Of a stretch of DNA of 64,000 nt, positions 10,607 through 21,769 are shown in pieces. The DNA comes from Entoloma clypeatum. Lineage: Eukaryota; Basidiomycota; Agaricomycetes; Agaricales; Entolomataceae. A program made the position numbers and the translations under genes. The notes beneath the pieces were generated by a model that worked only from the letters and a program-made list of their open reading frames with translations, did not search any database and was not told the origin of the DNA. The number at the start of each line of letters is the position of its first letter. Position 1 is the stretch's first letter. The stretch covers positions 3,472,001-3,536,000 of the forward strand of contig OY751489.1 in assembly GCA_963565915.1 (NCBI GenBank), given 5' to 3'.

Positions 10607-13600
10607 TGAATCTGCCAACACCTTCCTTCACCACTGTCATGGGCTTGGGATGCATCATTCCCTCTCAACAATCTTCTACTCATACGACTGACCCTTGTCA
10701 TTGTCCTCCTCTCGAATTGCGGTTGACATCTAGTCCTGCTGAACATATCATGACTGCAGATGCAAGAGAGCTTCTCAATTGCATGATGAACACATCTGCG
10801 CAGTGTTTCACAGGTGCTCTGGTTAATGAACCATTGATGTACCCTGAGATGCAGGCCGCACATGATGTTGTCACATCTCTTGGCATTGTGGGAATGTCCC
10901 AGACCCTTCAGAACATCAATAACGTCATATACCCCGAAGACATTCTGGGGATATATTCGACCCCTGACAATGAGGTAATGGACGAAGCTTCCCTGTTTCT
11001 GATGGAACACCAAGATTATGATGCCGATACGGTGATGGACTTCGATGAGGAATACGAGTATGATGAAGATGAACCTGGACCGTCCAAGCAGACACGTTTC
11101 AGTTGGGCAGATGATGTTGATGATGAGCTTTTTGGAGGTTTGTCATGTGATGACCCGAGATTCATGATGAGTCACTAGAACCAGGTCATAGTTATTTAAA
11201 ATTACCTGTCATTGCTGCCTCCTTCTTGGAGGAAATTGATGATCATTTTGCCTCATGTTTGAAATGTAAGAACAAATCCAAAGATACTAATGACGCCAAG
11301 TGGATCATGGATTCCAGCGCTAGTATGCACTTCACCGCAGAGATGAGTGACTTTGCAACGTACGAAGAGAAATCTGTCCGTACTGCCCAAACTGTGGGCA
11401 AAGCAAAGATCTCTATAAAGGGAAGAGGAACCATGTTTATCACTCACATGATACCATTGCATCAAGGAAAGCCAAGAAGTCTAACAACTCGGCTTTATCT
11501 GGTTCTACACATTCCGGAGCTTTCCACTCGCCTCATGTCAATGGACAAAATTCTTCAAGAATCTAGATTAAATGTCGCTGGCTCAGCTGACAATCTTAGT
11601 TTCTTCAAAGATGGAATGTGTGTACTAAGATGTGAACCTCATTTTCCCGGTTCGACAATATACTGGGTAAATACACATGTTGAACAAATCACACAGCTAA
11701 ATGCTAGAAATATTGATGTCTATAAAGCTGATTACAGCATTTGGCATCAGCGGTTTGCACACCCTGGTAAAGATGTCCTGAAAAAGGCACCCGATGCATG
11801 TGATGGATTCCTAAGGGATGTCCAATTTCCCCTTAAGGATAAGCCATGCCGTCCCTGCGCAGAAGCGAAGTTGAGGTTGAAAAGGTTTCCTCCTTCATCT
11901 TCATGTGCTTCCAGACCCTTTGAGTTGCTCCATTCGGACCTCAAAGAGTTTCCAATTGCCTCCTATCATAAATTTAAATACTATGTCAGCTTCTTGGATG
12001 ACTATTCTGGGCATGCTTTGACGGTATTGTTGAAACTCAAATCCGATACCTCTGATGCATTCAAAAAGTGGACAATGCTTATGAAAACCCAGTTTAATGC
12101 CCAATTTTGCCAATGGCGTTTTGATAGAGGGGGAGAGTTGAAAAAGGAAACTGGGGTAGTAAAATACCTTGAGGATCTTGGAATTGCCATGGAAATTTCA
12201 GCTTCTAATACACCCCAACAAAACGGTTGAGCTGAAAGGATTAACCGCACCATTGTAGAGAAAGCACAGGCGATGTGATTTGCCGCCTGCTTACCACAAT
12301 CATGGTGGGAGTTTTGCGTTTTACATGCCATGCATGTCTATAATCACACGCCAATTAAACAACTTTATTGGAAAACACCTTTTGAATTACTAAAAGGGGA
12401 AAAACCAGATGTATCTAATCTCCGTGTTTTAGGCTGCGCTGCCTATGTTTATATTCCTGACAAACACTGTGTGAATAAATTAAATCCATGTGCGGAGCTT
12501 ATAACCTTTATGGGTTTTAAACCAGAAATGAAAGCATATCAGTTTATGACTGATAAAAACAGTATCTTTATTGGTACTACCGAGGTATTCAATGAAACAC
12601 TCTTTCCAAGGTGTCCGGATACCAAAGTGCCACAACACACACCCATGGGAAATGAGCCTTCCCATGATGAGTCTCAGGATGACGAAAACCCTGATGACGA
12701 TGTTGATCACCACTTTGAAGATGGAGATATTCATTATTATTTCCACCAGCGTAATCAGCCGAGCAGAGATGAATCCTCCAATCCCCCTTCTGCTCCAAAT
12801 GGAAACCAGCCCGATGGTGCTGATGTACCACCTTCAAATCAGGATGACCCTGAGGTCCAGAACCAGCCAGCAAATCCTCTGCCTGCTGATGTCCCTCAAC
12901 CACGAAGGAACACTAACCCGTCTCAATGGGAAGGCAACATCTATGGGGAGCAATGGCACCCTGCGCAACAACAATGCGACATCAATCACACATGCTCTTG
13001 GCGTGAAGCCGTGAATTGAGAGAAACAAAAGTGTGAGCCTTCGCAGTACTGCAATGTTCCCCAATCATGACAGGAAGAAGTGGAACCTAGTTCCCCCTTA
13101 GCCTCACCTGACACAGAACCTAGTGGATCTTCCGGTACTCCTCCCAATGACCCCAAAGTTTCTGATGACAAACCTTTGGAAGATACAGATGTGGAGAGCT
13201 TACTGCATGAAATGATGAATGATGTGGAGCTTGGTCCAAAAGCATTTGATTAGTTTGGAAACAAGGGGGAGACACAAAACAGATTGCTGAGTTGAACACG
13301 CTACTTGCATCAGCTGTTCCTCACTCTGAATCTAATCTCTCACAGTTCCATGATATCTGGGAGATGAAGTTTCGCGACATTGCAAAAATGCCGCAAAACC
13401 TAACACCTTTACTGACCAGATGGAAGGCCATCAGATCACGATGGGTCTTCAACATAAAGACCAACAGCCGTAAAAAGGCTCGGCTTGTTGCACAAGGGTT
13501 CTCACAAATCAAGGGAATCAATTTTGACGAGGTACTCCCCCCTGCAGTCCGATCCAAGACAGTACATCTCATGCTCGCCACCACCATGCTTGAGAGTTGG

Positions 13601-14784
13601 GTGATTCTCACACTAGACGTACCTGCTGCTTTCCTTTATGGGAAACTCCAGGAAGAGTTATACATGATGCAACCTGAAGGCTTCAAAGTAAAAGGCAAAG
13701 AACTTCTTGTTTGGCACCTGCATAAGGCTATTTATGGTTTAAAGCAGGCTGGACTTGCATGGTGGCATGCCATGGAGAAATCCATGAAGAAACTAGGTTT
13801 CCAAAGAGTCATATCTGACGCCAGAATCTTTGTTTTCTATTCCCCAAATGGAACCATTGTACTAGCAATAATCTATGTCGATGACACAATGTTCATGGGA
13901 CCAGACACTCAGCTTACAACTGTTAAAAGAGCTGAATTCATGGCTATTTGGGAATCTTGTGATCTAGGTGAACCCACTGAATAAGAATCTGATCATGATC
14001 GATCAATGTGTCTATTTACAGAAAGTAGTAGAAAGATTCGGCATGACAATGCAACAATCACCAAGACTCCTCTACCTACTTGATACAAGCCAACAGCAAA
14101 TGCTGGCACTGCCACTGCTGCACTTTGATCACAATTTCAGCAGATCATAGGGTCTCTGCTATATTTAATGATCAGTACACAACCCGACATTGCCTTTGCT
14201 GTGATTATGTTATCACAGTTCTTGGCAAATCCTACCCAGGAACACATTGATAAAGTGAAGTATATAATCCGCTATCTCATGGGCACTTCTGATTACCGAC
14301 TGACATATTCCGGTGATCAAAATGTGGGCTTACATGCCTACACAGATTCTGACTGGGCATCCGATAAAATTAAGCATTGAAGCTGCACCGGCTTTTTCCT
14401 GAAGCTTGCAGGTGCTTCTGTAGGCTGGACTTGTCATCTACTGCTCACTCATCTACTGAAGCAGAGTACATGGCGATGTCCAATTGCGGCCGCCAAGTAA
14501 AAAGGATAATCCAACTCTTCCAGGAGATTGGCTTCATAATGCAGAATGTCCTGATATATGCCAACAATCATGGCTCAATCTTTATTGGAAACAACCCTGT
14601 ATAGGAACGCCATACTAAACATATTGATCTAAGATATCACATCATCTGAGAGTATATCTCTCATGGATTGATCACTGTAGAGTACATTGAAGGCACATCC
14701 AATTCCACAGATATGCTAACTAAAAATCTTAGTTGGGAACTCTTTGAAACATGTCACCAACATTTAGGCTTGACATTTTCATAA
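10600..14784 (+). pseudogene. pol: Copia A pol, multiply broken
   Basis: Remnants in order: an acidic linker (10600-11178); protease (WIMDSSASMHF near 11300); GAG-pre-integrase HHCC zinc region (WHQRFAHPG .. CRPCAEAKL, 11740-11875); integrase core (LLHSDLKEF, FLDDYS, FDRGGEL, 11925-12140) with TGA at 12228-12230 where the family has Arg in N-G-R-A-E-R; an integrase C-terminal and acidic linker (12330-13019); RT (13292-13984; YVDDTMFM near 13876) and RNase H (13968-14604; SSTEAEYMAMS). At least eight disabling breaks. It ends with a stop at 14782-14784. Confidence 0.88.
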
Positions 14785-14810
14785 TCCAATGTATACACAT
14801 CGAGGGGGAG

Positions 14811-15114
14811 TGTTCAACAAATTCCACTCCTATAGATATTTCATCTATAATGTCATGTGCCCAATCCCATGATGTACAAATAATGTACAAATAAGTAGAC
14901 TAGTATATAAGACTGTCCTTATTCTCTGTGAAATACAATGCTCTTACCGAGTAACCCCCACCTTGCAAACACCTCACAAAGGTTAGTAGTAAGGTTCCCC
15001 CTCTATTGTAGATACATGATTAGTAGCGGTTAGTATAGAGTATACTAGGACTGCAAGACAACACATCTGCTGTGATCACCTCCAGCGTTGATGTGATCGT
15101 ATGCTGTTCCAACA
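14811..15114 (+). repeat. 3' LTR of copia A
   Basis: TGTTCAACAAATTCC start and CTGTTCCAACA end. It is preceded by the polypurine tract GAGGGGGAG (14802-14810) and followed by TSD CACCT. Confidence 0.92.
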
Positions 15115-15300
15115 CACCTTCTCATGCACAATGCTTCCCACTCGCGCGCGCAACGGCCTCCCCTCATGCCCAAAGGCCCCCACTCACATCCAGCAGCCTT
15201 GTCTCACAGCCAACAGCCCCTCACTCATGTCCCACGGCTTTGACTCATGCTCAATGGCCCCCCACCCGCATCCAACTGCCTCGTCTCTGCCCAACACTCA
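15115..15300. repeat. Degenerate minisatellite (CTCATGCCCAACGGCC-like units)
   Basis: Loose tandem units of about 20-30 bp related to CTCATGCCCAACGGCC. They are the reverse-strand form of the GTTGGGC.TGAG.GGC units seen in the hAT-like elements at 33437-34373 and 45770-46578, and related to 23190-24090. No gene. Confidence 0.55.
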
Positions 15301-15313
15301 TTTTTATTATCAT

Positions 15314-15508
15314 TAGTGTATTTACTGTAGTTACAACCAGTCTAGACCAGTTTGAACCAGTCCAGTCCAAGAAAATGACACCCCGAGACTGGTTTCCCCC
15401 AGTTCAGTCCTGGTCCCTTCTATTTCTGCGTGATTGAAAGACTGGTCCAGTCTTGGTCCACCTGTTTTTGGGGGGAAAAACTGAACTGAACTGAACCCTC
15501 AAACACTA
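15314..15508. repeat. Short MITE-like element with TAGTGT..ACACTA ends
   Basis: Right end CTGAACCCTCAAACACTA is the shared terminus of the MITE family described at 32775-33286. Left end is TAGTGTATTTACTG. Flanking octamers ATTATCAT / ATTTTGAT match at 6 of 8. The interior has the same ACCAGT..CCAGTCCAG motifs. It is shorter than other members and probably internally deleted. Confidence 0.5.
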
Positions 15509-16088
15509 ATTTTGATACTCAACAATACTCAACATGTCACCATCACGCATTCAATAACCAATCGTGGCAAGTATTTTCATCTACACATCTCATTATGAGA
15601 CACACCATGATATTTTATCTAGCATGGTCTACATTCTTAACAATCACTATCTACAGCCCCTACCTACAGTTTGATGTATTCAGTATTTAAGGTTTATCTA
15701 CATATTTGTTGATCATCAAAAACACTTATCTCACCTATTGTTCTGCCTCAATATGAAGTATTGTTGTTGTATTCACCATTAAATACATTTAAACACTTAT
15801 ATAAGCATGGATATTCATGTATATTTTGATTAATTGCTCACAACTGTAACTGGTTAATTAGTAGTTACAGTTACAGTCATAAGGTTTTGGAGATTACTGT
15901 AACCAGTTATAGTTGCAATTCAAAAAGGGTAATCTAACCTTTAAACCCTAATGTCAACAGACTTAACACAGTCATTCTTCCACAGGGCCCGAGACCTTCC
16001 CCCATTGCACCACCTCACACCACAGCCACACATCTTGTCCCGTTGTGCAAAGCCACCCCATGCCAATAATGTGAACCTCACCCAGACT
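15509..16088. repeat. Gene-free spacer with dispersed repeat (15705-15845)
   Basis: AT-rich with no credible ORF. Bases 15705-15845 recur inverted at 24091-24224 (shared TGAGGCAGAACAAT and TTAATGGTGAATACAAC motifs in opposite orientation). 15840-15950 holds GTAACTGGTTA / TAACCAGTTA inverted motifs. The rest is unremarkable. Confidence 0.5.
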
Positions 16089-16093
16089 GCCAT

Positions 16094-16537
16094 TGTAAGG
16101 GCGACCTTACGATCCAAGACTCAAACTCAGATACTTGCAAGGGAGATCCGAAGATTAGATTGAGCAGTCTGATAAGTAATACAACACACACCTTGCAAGG
16201 GAGATCCGAAGAGAAAGTTCTAAGGATTCCCCTGCAAGCTAGCGAGATAAATAGTAAAATGAGATATGAAATAAAAGATAAAATGAGACATAGGAATGAT
16301 GAGTAATGGTCGGGAGTAGGGATGGGGGATGAATGGAAACGAGATGAATGATAGTACCTGCGATCCGACGTGCGGAGGAGCGGAGGGGCGCAGAGTCGTC
16401 GGATGTGGAGAGGTGCAGAGAGGTGAATAAGATATCAGAGGCAACAGATACGATCGGAGGGCGTCGGAGGGCGTCGGAGAGCGTCGGAGATGGTGGAAAT
16501 GAACGGAAAGGGAAAGTGCAAAGTGGTTGCCCTTACA
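16094..16537 (-). repeat. 3' LTR of G2 (444 bp)
   Basis: On the plus strand it begins TGTAAGGGCG and ends GCCCTTACA, an extended terminal inverted repeat. On the minus strand a TATTTAT box lies 32 nt before AGAACTTTCT (complement at 16212-16221), the predicted transcript 5' end. The polypurine tract GAAGGGGGGG lies just inside (16538-16556, minus strand) and overlaps the pol stop. Confidence 0.93.
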
Positions 16538-16548
16538 TCACCCCCCCT

Positions 16549-19500
16549 TCAAGGCACGGCGTCTCGATGTGTCAGGCGAAACGAGTCGAATATCGCAGCG
16601 GAGATCCGACGCGGAGCTCCCGGATGACGTCGGTAGAAGTCGCGGACTAGGCGCGGAGCGTGGACATTGTCTTCTGCTTCCCAGGAATTCTCTTCGTAGC
16701 CATATCCCTTCCATTTGACCAAGAATTGAAGCTTGCCTCGATGCAGTCGGCTGTCCAAGAGGTTTTCAACATCATACTCCAATTCTTCTCCCACTACCGT
16801 CGGAGGCGGAGGAGAGCGGACTTGGCGTCGGAAAGGGTCGTCGGGAACTAGTGAAAGTTTGACGACGTGGAATACTGGGTGAATGCGGGACATGGAAGGG
16901 GGAAGGCGAAGTTCGTAGGCATGTGTTCCGACAGGTCGGACCACTGGGAAAGGGCCTACGTACCGATGTGCAAGTTTTTTTGTGGGTCGGGTGGTTTTGA
17001 GGTCCGATGAGTCTAAAAAGACCTTGTCCCCCGGGCGGAATGTCGGAGTGGTGCTCCGATGCTGGTTGTAGTATTGCGCCATGTCGTCTTTTGCCTTTGT
17101 TAGTGCTGCGCGAGCCTCTTCCAGAGCGGACTTCATCCGCTCGCTGAAATCCGCTACCGCCTCGATTTCCGTCCGCTTCTCGCGAGGTTCGAATCCCATG
17201 CGCGGATGGCGGCCGGTGTCAATGTAGAACGGAGTTTGACGTGTCGATGCGTGAACATGGTTGTTGTATGCAAATTCAGCCATCGGAAGCCATTCGTCCC
17301 AATCGTCTTGACGTTCATTGACGAATAGGCGAAGATATTGTTCCAATCCTTGATTGACCCGCTCCGTCTGTCCGTCCGACTGCGGATGGTAGGCTGTCGA
17401 GGCAGCAATCTTAATGCCAAGTAGCCTATATAGTTCGCGCGTGAACTTGGCGACAAACTGTGGTCCGCGGTCGGAGACAATGGCCTCCGGTAGTCCGTGG
17501 AGTTTCCAGACGTTTTGAATATAGGAGCGTGCAGTCCCGAGTGCGGAGATGTCAGAGTGCGTCGGGATGAAGTGTCCCCGCTTCCCTACTGAGTCCACTA
17601 CCACCATGATAGCGTCGTAGCTGTGGGCTTCTGGTAGTTCAGTAATGAAGTCAACACTGGTTACTTGCCACCGCTCCGTGGGGACCGGTAGTGGATTGAG
17701 CTCTCCGGAGGGCGGAGTGCGTCGGACCTTGGTGCGGAGGCATGAGTCGCATGTCTTGCAATATTGACCTATTAAACAAGACATGTGTGGCCACCAGTAA
17801 TTGCGCGACACCAGTTCCAAGGTTTTCCACCGTCCCGGATGTCCGGCCACCAGAGTGTCGTGGTGTTGTGTGAGGATCCGATGACGCAGTTGGGGATTAT
17901 TAGGAACATAGATACGATCCCTGAAGTAGAGCAAACCTTCCGCTTGCCTCCACTCCGCACTTCGGACGGACCCTGCTCCGACGGTCGGAAGGGATCTGAC
18001 GACCTCCGCCACACTATCCTCCAGTAGCCCCTCTCGGATTCCCTGTCGGACCTGGCAGAGGACGTCGCGTTCTTCCCCTTGAACAGTTACCCCACGCATT
18101 GCTCGCACTGCAAACAATTCTGGTCGAAGAAGGATGATGTTTTCGTTGTCCCGCGATCCGTCTCCGTGGTCCGCTCGTCGGGACAAAGCGTCGGACTTGC
18201 CCATTGACTTTCCAGGTCGATGGTGCATTTTAAAATCGAAACGAGCGAGGTATAAGGACCATCTAGCTTGTCGTCGATTTAGTTTTTGAGCTGTCATGAA
18301 GTACTCAAGATTTTTGTGGTCCGTCCAAATCTCCACTGTCTTCTCCGCTCCTTCAAGGAAGTGCCTCCACTCCTCTAATGCGCGGACCACTGCCAACATC
18401 TCCTTGTCATAGATCTCGTAGTTGCGTTCCACCGGACTGAGGCTTTTGGAATAGAATGCGACAGGGTGCCACTTACCGTCCTCTGTTGGTTGGGACAGTA
18501 CTGCTCCGGTTGCAAAGTCCGAGCTATCCGCTTCTACCCGCCACTCCTTTCGATGATCAGCTAAGACCAGGATCGGAGCGGATGTAATCCTCCGCTTCAA
18601 CTCCGCAAATGCGGACACTTCTCCTTCCTTCCAAGACCAGAGGTGCCCCTTCTTCGTGAGCTCGAAAAGAGGGCGCGCGATGTCCGAAAACCCTTCAATA
18701 AAACGGCGATAGAAGTTAGTGAACCCCAGAAAGGACTGTACTTCTCGGACGTTTGTCGGAGCAGGCCACTCCGCGACCCCCGCTACTTTCACCGGATCCA
18801 TCTCTACGCGTCCTTGTTCAATAATAAGGCCTAAGTATTCAATGCGCGTTTGCTCAAACTCGCATTTCTCTGGTTTTAGATAGAGTTTGTGTTCGCGAAG
18901 TCGTTCCAGTACAATCCGTGTGACCCTCCGATGTTCCGCAAGGGTCTCCGTGAAGATGAGTATATCGTCAAGGTAAACACAAACTACACCTTCAGTGATA
19001 AGGTCCTGAAAGATCTCGTTCATCATAGTCTGGAATGTGGATGGACTATTAGTGAGGCCGAAGAACATCACCAATGGTTCATAGAGTCCGCGATTGGTCC
19101 GAAAAGCGGCCTTCCACTCGTCTCCGGGCTTTATCCGTACATTGTTGTAACCCCAGCGGATGTCGAGTTTGGTGAAGTATTGAGCGCGTTGAAGTTTATT
19201 GATCAGTTCGGATATGAGCGGAAGCGGATACTTGTTTTTGATAGTTTTGGAATTGAGTGACCGGTAGTCTTGTACAAGACGAAGGGAGCCATCCTTTTTC
19301 TTGATATAGAACACCGGAGATGCCATCGGAGACTTGGAAGGGCGGATCCGACCAGTTGCAAGGTTTTCCTCCAAAAACGCGTCGAGTTCTTTCTGTTCGT
19401 TCGGGGCGAGCGGATATACCTTACAACCCGCCGGAGAGGCGTCCGGAACAAGTTCAATGGCGTGGTCCCACGTCCGCTCTTCCGGTAAGGTGTCGAAAGA

Positions 19501-20619
19501 GGTCTTTGAGAATACGTCTTCGAAATCAAACAAGTGGTCTGGTACGGAATCATGGAAAGATTTGGGTTTCTGGTTACTGAGGAAGGCCTCCGATAGACGT
19601 TGCGAGATATTGGATGAAGCGCGGATGAACTCCGCCTCCGCAGGTACTGTTCCGACAAAAAGGCGGTCTCCCTCCTCAAACTCATCCTCTTCCTCATCGT
19701 CTTCCGCTAACTCCTCCGTTTCTTCTCCTTCTGTGACATCCTCCACCCATGGGCCGCGTGGAGCCTCCTCCTCTAGACCGGACGTCGGAGTGGAACCCAT
19801 CCGACAGGCTCGGATGCGGACTTGTTCGAACTTCCGCTCCTTCCGCTCTTGGGCTGCCTCCTGTTGGCATGTCCGACATCGTGCAGGACACCGGCTCATC
19901 TTCACTTCCCCTGAAGTCCAATCTACCTCGGGGTTGTGTTCTTTGAGCCAAGTGAAGCCTAACACGATTTCTTGTTTTCCCAAACTTGTGACTGCAAGCT
20001 GGGTCCGTTCCGAGTGATCCCGATAGCGGAGCACTACGTCCAACACCTCCGTTATTGCTCCGGCCTCATTCGGAGTTCCGTCGATGTTGTATACCGGAAT
20101 TGCGCGTTGTAGTTTTCGAGTAGAGAGTCGGTGTTTCTCGACCAGAGTACGTTCAATAAACGATCCTGTTGCCCCACTGTCGAGTAAGGCCTTTTGTGAT
20201 AGTATGTCTTTAGTGTCGGTAGTTTCGAGAACTATGTCTAGTTCGAGGGAATTGTCGGAGCGAGCGGCTGCGGCGAGAACATATTGTTTTGGAAGCCGCC
20301 GCTCCCACTTAGAGAAGCGGATGCGGATAGGATTTGCGGAGTTGGGTGCGACTATAGGATCGTTTGCAGGCTTAGAGATGGAGGGTATAGGATCATATTG
20401 TTCCATAAATAAGGCAGCATAACGATTTTTAGTAGACAACGAGGGCGCACTGTTCACTCGTTGTGAGGAGGAAAATCCTCCTGTCCTCCCTCCGACTCCG
20501 CAGACTCCGTGGGCGGAACGGAGTTGCCTTCCGCCGCGTCCTTGACCACGAGTTGTTCCATGATAAACTCGTCTTGTTCCTCCATCGTCATGAATCGGAC
20601 GTCGAAGCGAAGGGGGCAT
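16549..20619 (-). CDS. pol: Pol polyprotein of G2 (intact, 1356 codons)
   Basis: One uninterrupted frame, -1 relative to gag, overlapping the gag end by about 165 nt. Protease LLDSGATGSF at about residues 145-155; RT about 390-570 with YLDD; RNase H (EADSSDFATGAVLS; WTDHKNLEYF); integrase zinc site (HPGRWKTLEL..CDSCLRTK), D-D-E core (TSVDFITE, SDRGPQF, DGQTERVNQ), GPF-like segment (PGDKVFLDSSDLKT) and C-terminal chromodomain (VENLLDSRLHRGKLQFLVKW). The stop lies only 12 bp from the 3' LTR, so unlike G1 there is no third ORF. The nominal first residues overlap gag and are not expected to be used; translation should enter by frameshift from gag. Confidence 0.95.
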   Translation of the reverse strand: MPPSLRRPIHDDGGTRRVYHGTTRGQGRGGRQLRSAHGVCGVGGRTGGFSSSQRVNSAPSLSTKNRYAALFMEQYDPIPSISKPANDPIVAPNSANPIRIRFSKWERRLPKQYVLAAAARSDNSLELDIVLETTDTKDILSQKALLDSGATGSFIERTLVEKHRLSTRKLQRAIPVYNIDGTPNEAGAITEVLDVVLRYRDHSERTQLAVTSLGKQEIVLGFTWLKEHNPEVDWTSGEVKMSRCPARCRTCQQEAAQERKERKFEQVRIRACRMGSTPTSGLEEEAPRGPWVEDVTEGEETEELAEDDEEEDEFEEGDRLFVGTVPAEAEFIRASSNISQRLSEAFLSNQKPKSFHDSVPDHLFDFEDVFSKTSFDTLPEERTWDHAIELVPDASPAGCKVYPLAPNEQKELDAFLEENLATGRIRPSKSPMASPVFYIKKKDGSLRLVQDYRSLNSKTIKNKYPLPLISELINKLQRAQYFTKLDIRWGYNNVRIKPGDEWKAAFRTNRGLYEPLVMFFGLTNSPSTFQTMMNEIFQDLITEGVVCVYLDDILIFTETLAEHRRVTRIVLERLREHKLYLKPEKCEFEQTRIEYLGLIIEQGRVEMDPVKVAGVAEWPAPTNVREVQSFLGFTNFYRRFIEGFSDIARPLFELTKKGHLWSWKEGEVSAFAELKRRITSAPILVLADHRKEWRVEADSSDFATGAVLSQPTEDGKWHPVAFYSKSLSPVERNYEIYDKEMLAVVRALEEWRHFLEGAEKTVEIWTDHKNLEYFMTAQKLNRRQARWSLYLARFDFKMHHRPGKSMGKSDALSRRADHGDGSRDNENIILLRPELFAVRAMRGVTVQGEERDVLCQVRQGIREGLLEDSVAEVVRSLPTVGAGSVRSAEWRQAEGLLYFRDRIYVPNNPQLRHRILTQHHDTLVAGHPGRWKTLELVSRNYWWPHMSCLIGQYCKTCDSCLRTKVRRTPPSGELNPLPVPTERWQVTSVDFITELPEAHSYDAIMVVVDSVGKRGHFIPTHSDISALGTARSYIQNVWKLHGLPEAIVSDRGPQFVAKFTRELYRLLGIKIAASTAYHPQSDGQTERVNQGLEQYLRLFVNERQDDWDEWLPMAEFAYNNHVHASTRQTPFYIDTGRHPRMGFEPREKRTEIEAVADFSERMKSALEEARAALTKAKDDMAQYYNQHRSTTPTFRPGDKVFLDSSDLKTTRPTKKLAHRYVGPFPVVRPVGTHAYELRLPPSMSRIHPVFHVVKLSLVPDDPFRRQVRSPPPPTVVGEELEYDVENLLDSRLHRGKLQFLVKWKGYGYEENSWEAEDNVHAPRLVRDFYRRHPGAPRRISAAIFDSFRLTHRDAVP

Positions 20620-21608
20620 TCACGACTGAAGTGACCCGTTTTGTTACATCTGAAGCATGCATTGGCATTCTTGCCTTTGACGCGTGAAGTATCAATGTCC
20701 ATTGCATTAGGGTCCCTTGTCGGCGGAGCGGTTGCGGATGCGAGCGGAGCTGGACGCGGAGTGAATGGAATGTAGGGGCGAGGGAATACTGAGGTGCCAG
20801 GTACTCTTGGTCCGACGACGTTGCGGAAGGCGGATGTGCGGGTCGGAGCAGTGGCTTTGAAGGCTTTGTTGGCAATTCTATTGTCGTCGTTGACTCGTGC
20901 TGCAGAGTACCACTCATCGGGGTTGTCGTCCGCAGGCCGTCCGTGGGTCAGGGTGGCGATCTCGTTCTGAATGTCGGAACGGAGACCATGGCGGAATTTG
21001 AGTACTATATTGGTATCCTCCTGATAGCCTGCTTTGTCAATGTAGTCTTTGAACTCGTCAATATAGGTCTCGACATCCCGTTGACCTTGATAATAGGATT
21101 CTCCTTCGAGGATCAGTCTCGCGTCCTGTTCCTCATTCTTCGGAGTGAACTCCGTTGTAAAGACGGCGCGGAAGTCCACCCAAGTCCGATAAGGCGGAGC
21201 ACCGGTCCTCTGCTCTTGTCGGATAATGCGATCCGCAAAGCGTGCTGCGCGTCCACTCTTCATGAAAGATAAGGCCCAATAAATTTTAGCGTGGTCGTCT
21301 GCGAACTGTTCCGGAGCCAGCCCCATAAACAATTCACAGGAGTTTAGAAAGGTCCAGCCATTTGCGCGCGATCCGTCGAAGTCTGACGGATTGGCGGGTT
21401 TTGCTCGACGCACGCCCGGATTGGCCGGAGCGAGCGGAGCAGGTGGAGGTGCGGGTGCGGGAGCAGGTGGGATAGGTGGCGGAGCTGGGGCAGGAATTGC
21501 GTTGAAGGCGAGGAGGAGTTGGTCAAGTTGAGTAGAGATATCAGCGAGAGTTTGACGTTGTTCCTGGAACTCGTGCTCGAGCTGTTCAAGGCAATTGGGG
21601 TTGTCCAT
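20454..21608 (-). CDS. gag: Gag of G2 (384 codons)
   Basis: ATG at 21608, about 160 nt inside the 5' LTR edge. A short coiled segment at residues 5-40, a Pro/Ala-rich linker (about 40-75), the retrotransposon gag domain (about 75-250, including WTFLNSCELFMG and YRTWVDFRAVFTTEF), and a CCHC zinc knuckle (CFRCNKTGHFSREC) near residue 320. The C-terminus QEDFPPHNE resembles the KDFPEGSD end of G1 gag. The shared GATTTTCC in both is a candidate frameshift site. Confidence 0.94.
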   Translation of the reverse strand: MDNPNCLEQLEHEFQEQRQTLADISTQLDQLLLAFNAIPAPAPPPIPPAPAPAPPPAPLAPANPGVRRAKPANPSDFDGSRANGWTFLNSCELFMGLAPEQFADDHAKIYWALSFMKSGRAARFADRIIRQEQRTGAPPYRTWVDFRAVFTTEFTPKNEEQDARLILEGESYYQGQRDVETYIDEFKDYIDKAGYQEDTNIVLKFRHGLRSDIQNEIATLTHGRPADDNPDEWYSAARVNDDNRIANKAFKATAPTRTSAFRNVVGPRVPGTSVFPRPYIPFTPRPAPLASATAPPTRDPNAMDIDTSRVKGKNANACFRCNKTGHFSRECPLRFDVRFMTMEEQDEFIMEQLVVKDAAEGNSVPPTESAESEGGQEDFPPHNE

Positions 21609-21757
21609 TACTATGCGCGGAGCAGAATCACCAGTTACAGAGAGGTAGTTAGAAGAACTGGAAGGGGTGTGAGATGTATCAGAGTCGGACGCGGACGAAG
21701 CTGCTCCGAAGCGCGGAATCGTGACAACGATGCAATCGGACCCAGTCCAATTAGAAG

Positions 21758-21767
21758 AGAACTTTCT
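21758..21767 (-). promoter_or_regulatory. Self-priming primer site of G2
   Basis: Two bases inside the 5' LTR lies AGAAAGTTCT (minus strand). It is exactly complementary to AGAACTTTCT within the LTR (minus strand, 21888-21897), 32 nt downstream of TATTTAT. This matches the Tf1-type scheme in which the transcript's own 5' end folds back as primer. No tRNA 3'-end complement (TGG..) follows the LTR. Confidence 0.75.
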
Positions 21768-21769
21768 AC

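Larger units (their letters stand above)
9143..15119 (+). mobile_element. Ty1/copia element (copia A), degenerate, with TSD CACCT
   Basis: Two LTRs of 304 bp (9148-9451 and 14811-15114) are flanked by identical CACCT (9143-9147 and 15115-15119). Internal order is gag, protease, integrase, RT, RNase H, which defines copia. The LTRs have diverged by roughly a tenth by eye, and every ORF is broken by frameshifts or stops, so this is an old insertion. It landed about 25 bp past the end of G1 copy 2. Confidence 0.93.

Noticed and set aside
17185..17200. tRNA B-box-like GGTTCGAATCCC
   Set aside because: Lies inside the intact G2 pol coding sequence (integrase region) with no A-box or cloverleaf around it.
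19334..20017. 227-codon plus-strand ORF antisense to G2 pol
   Set aside because: Mirror of the acidic pol linker (Ser-rich reverse reading); no domain and no start context.
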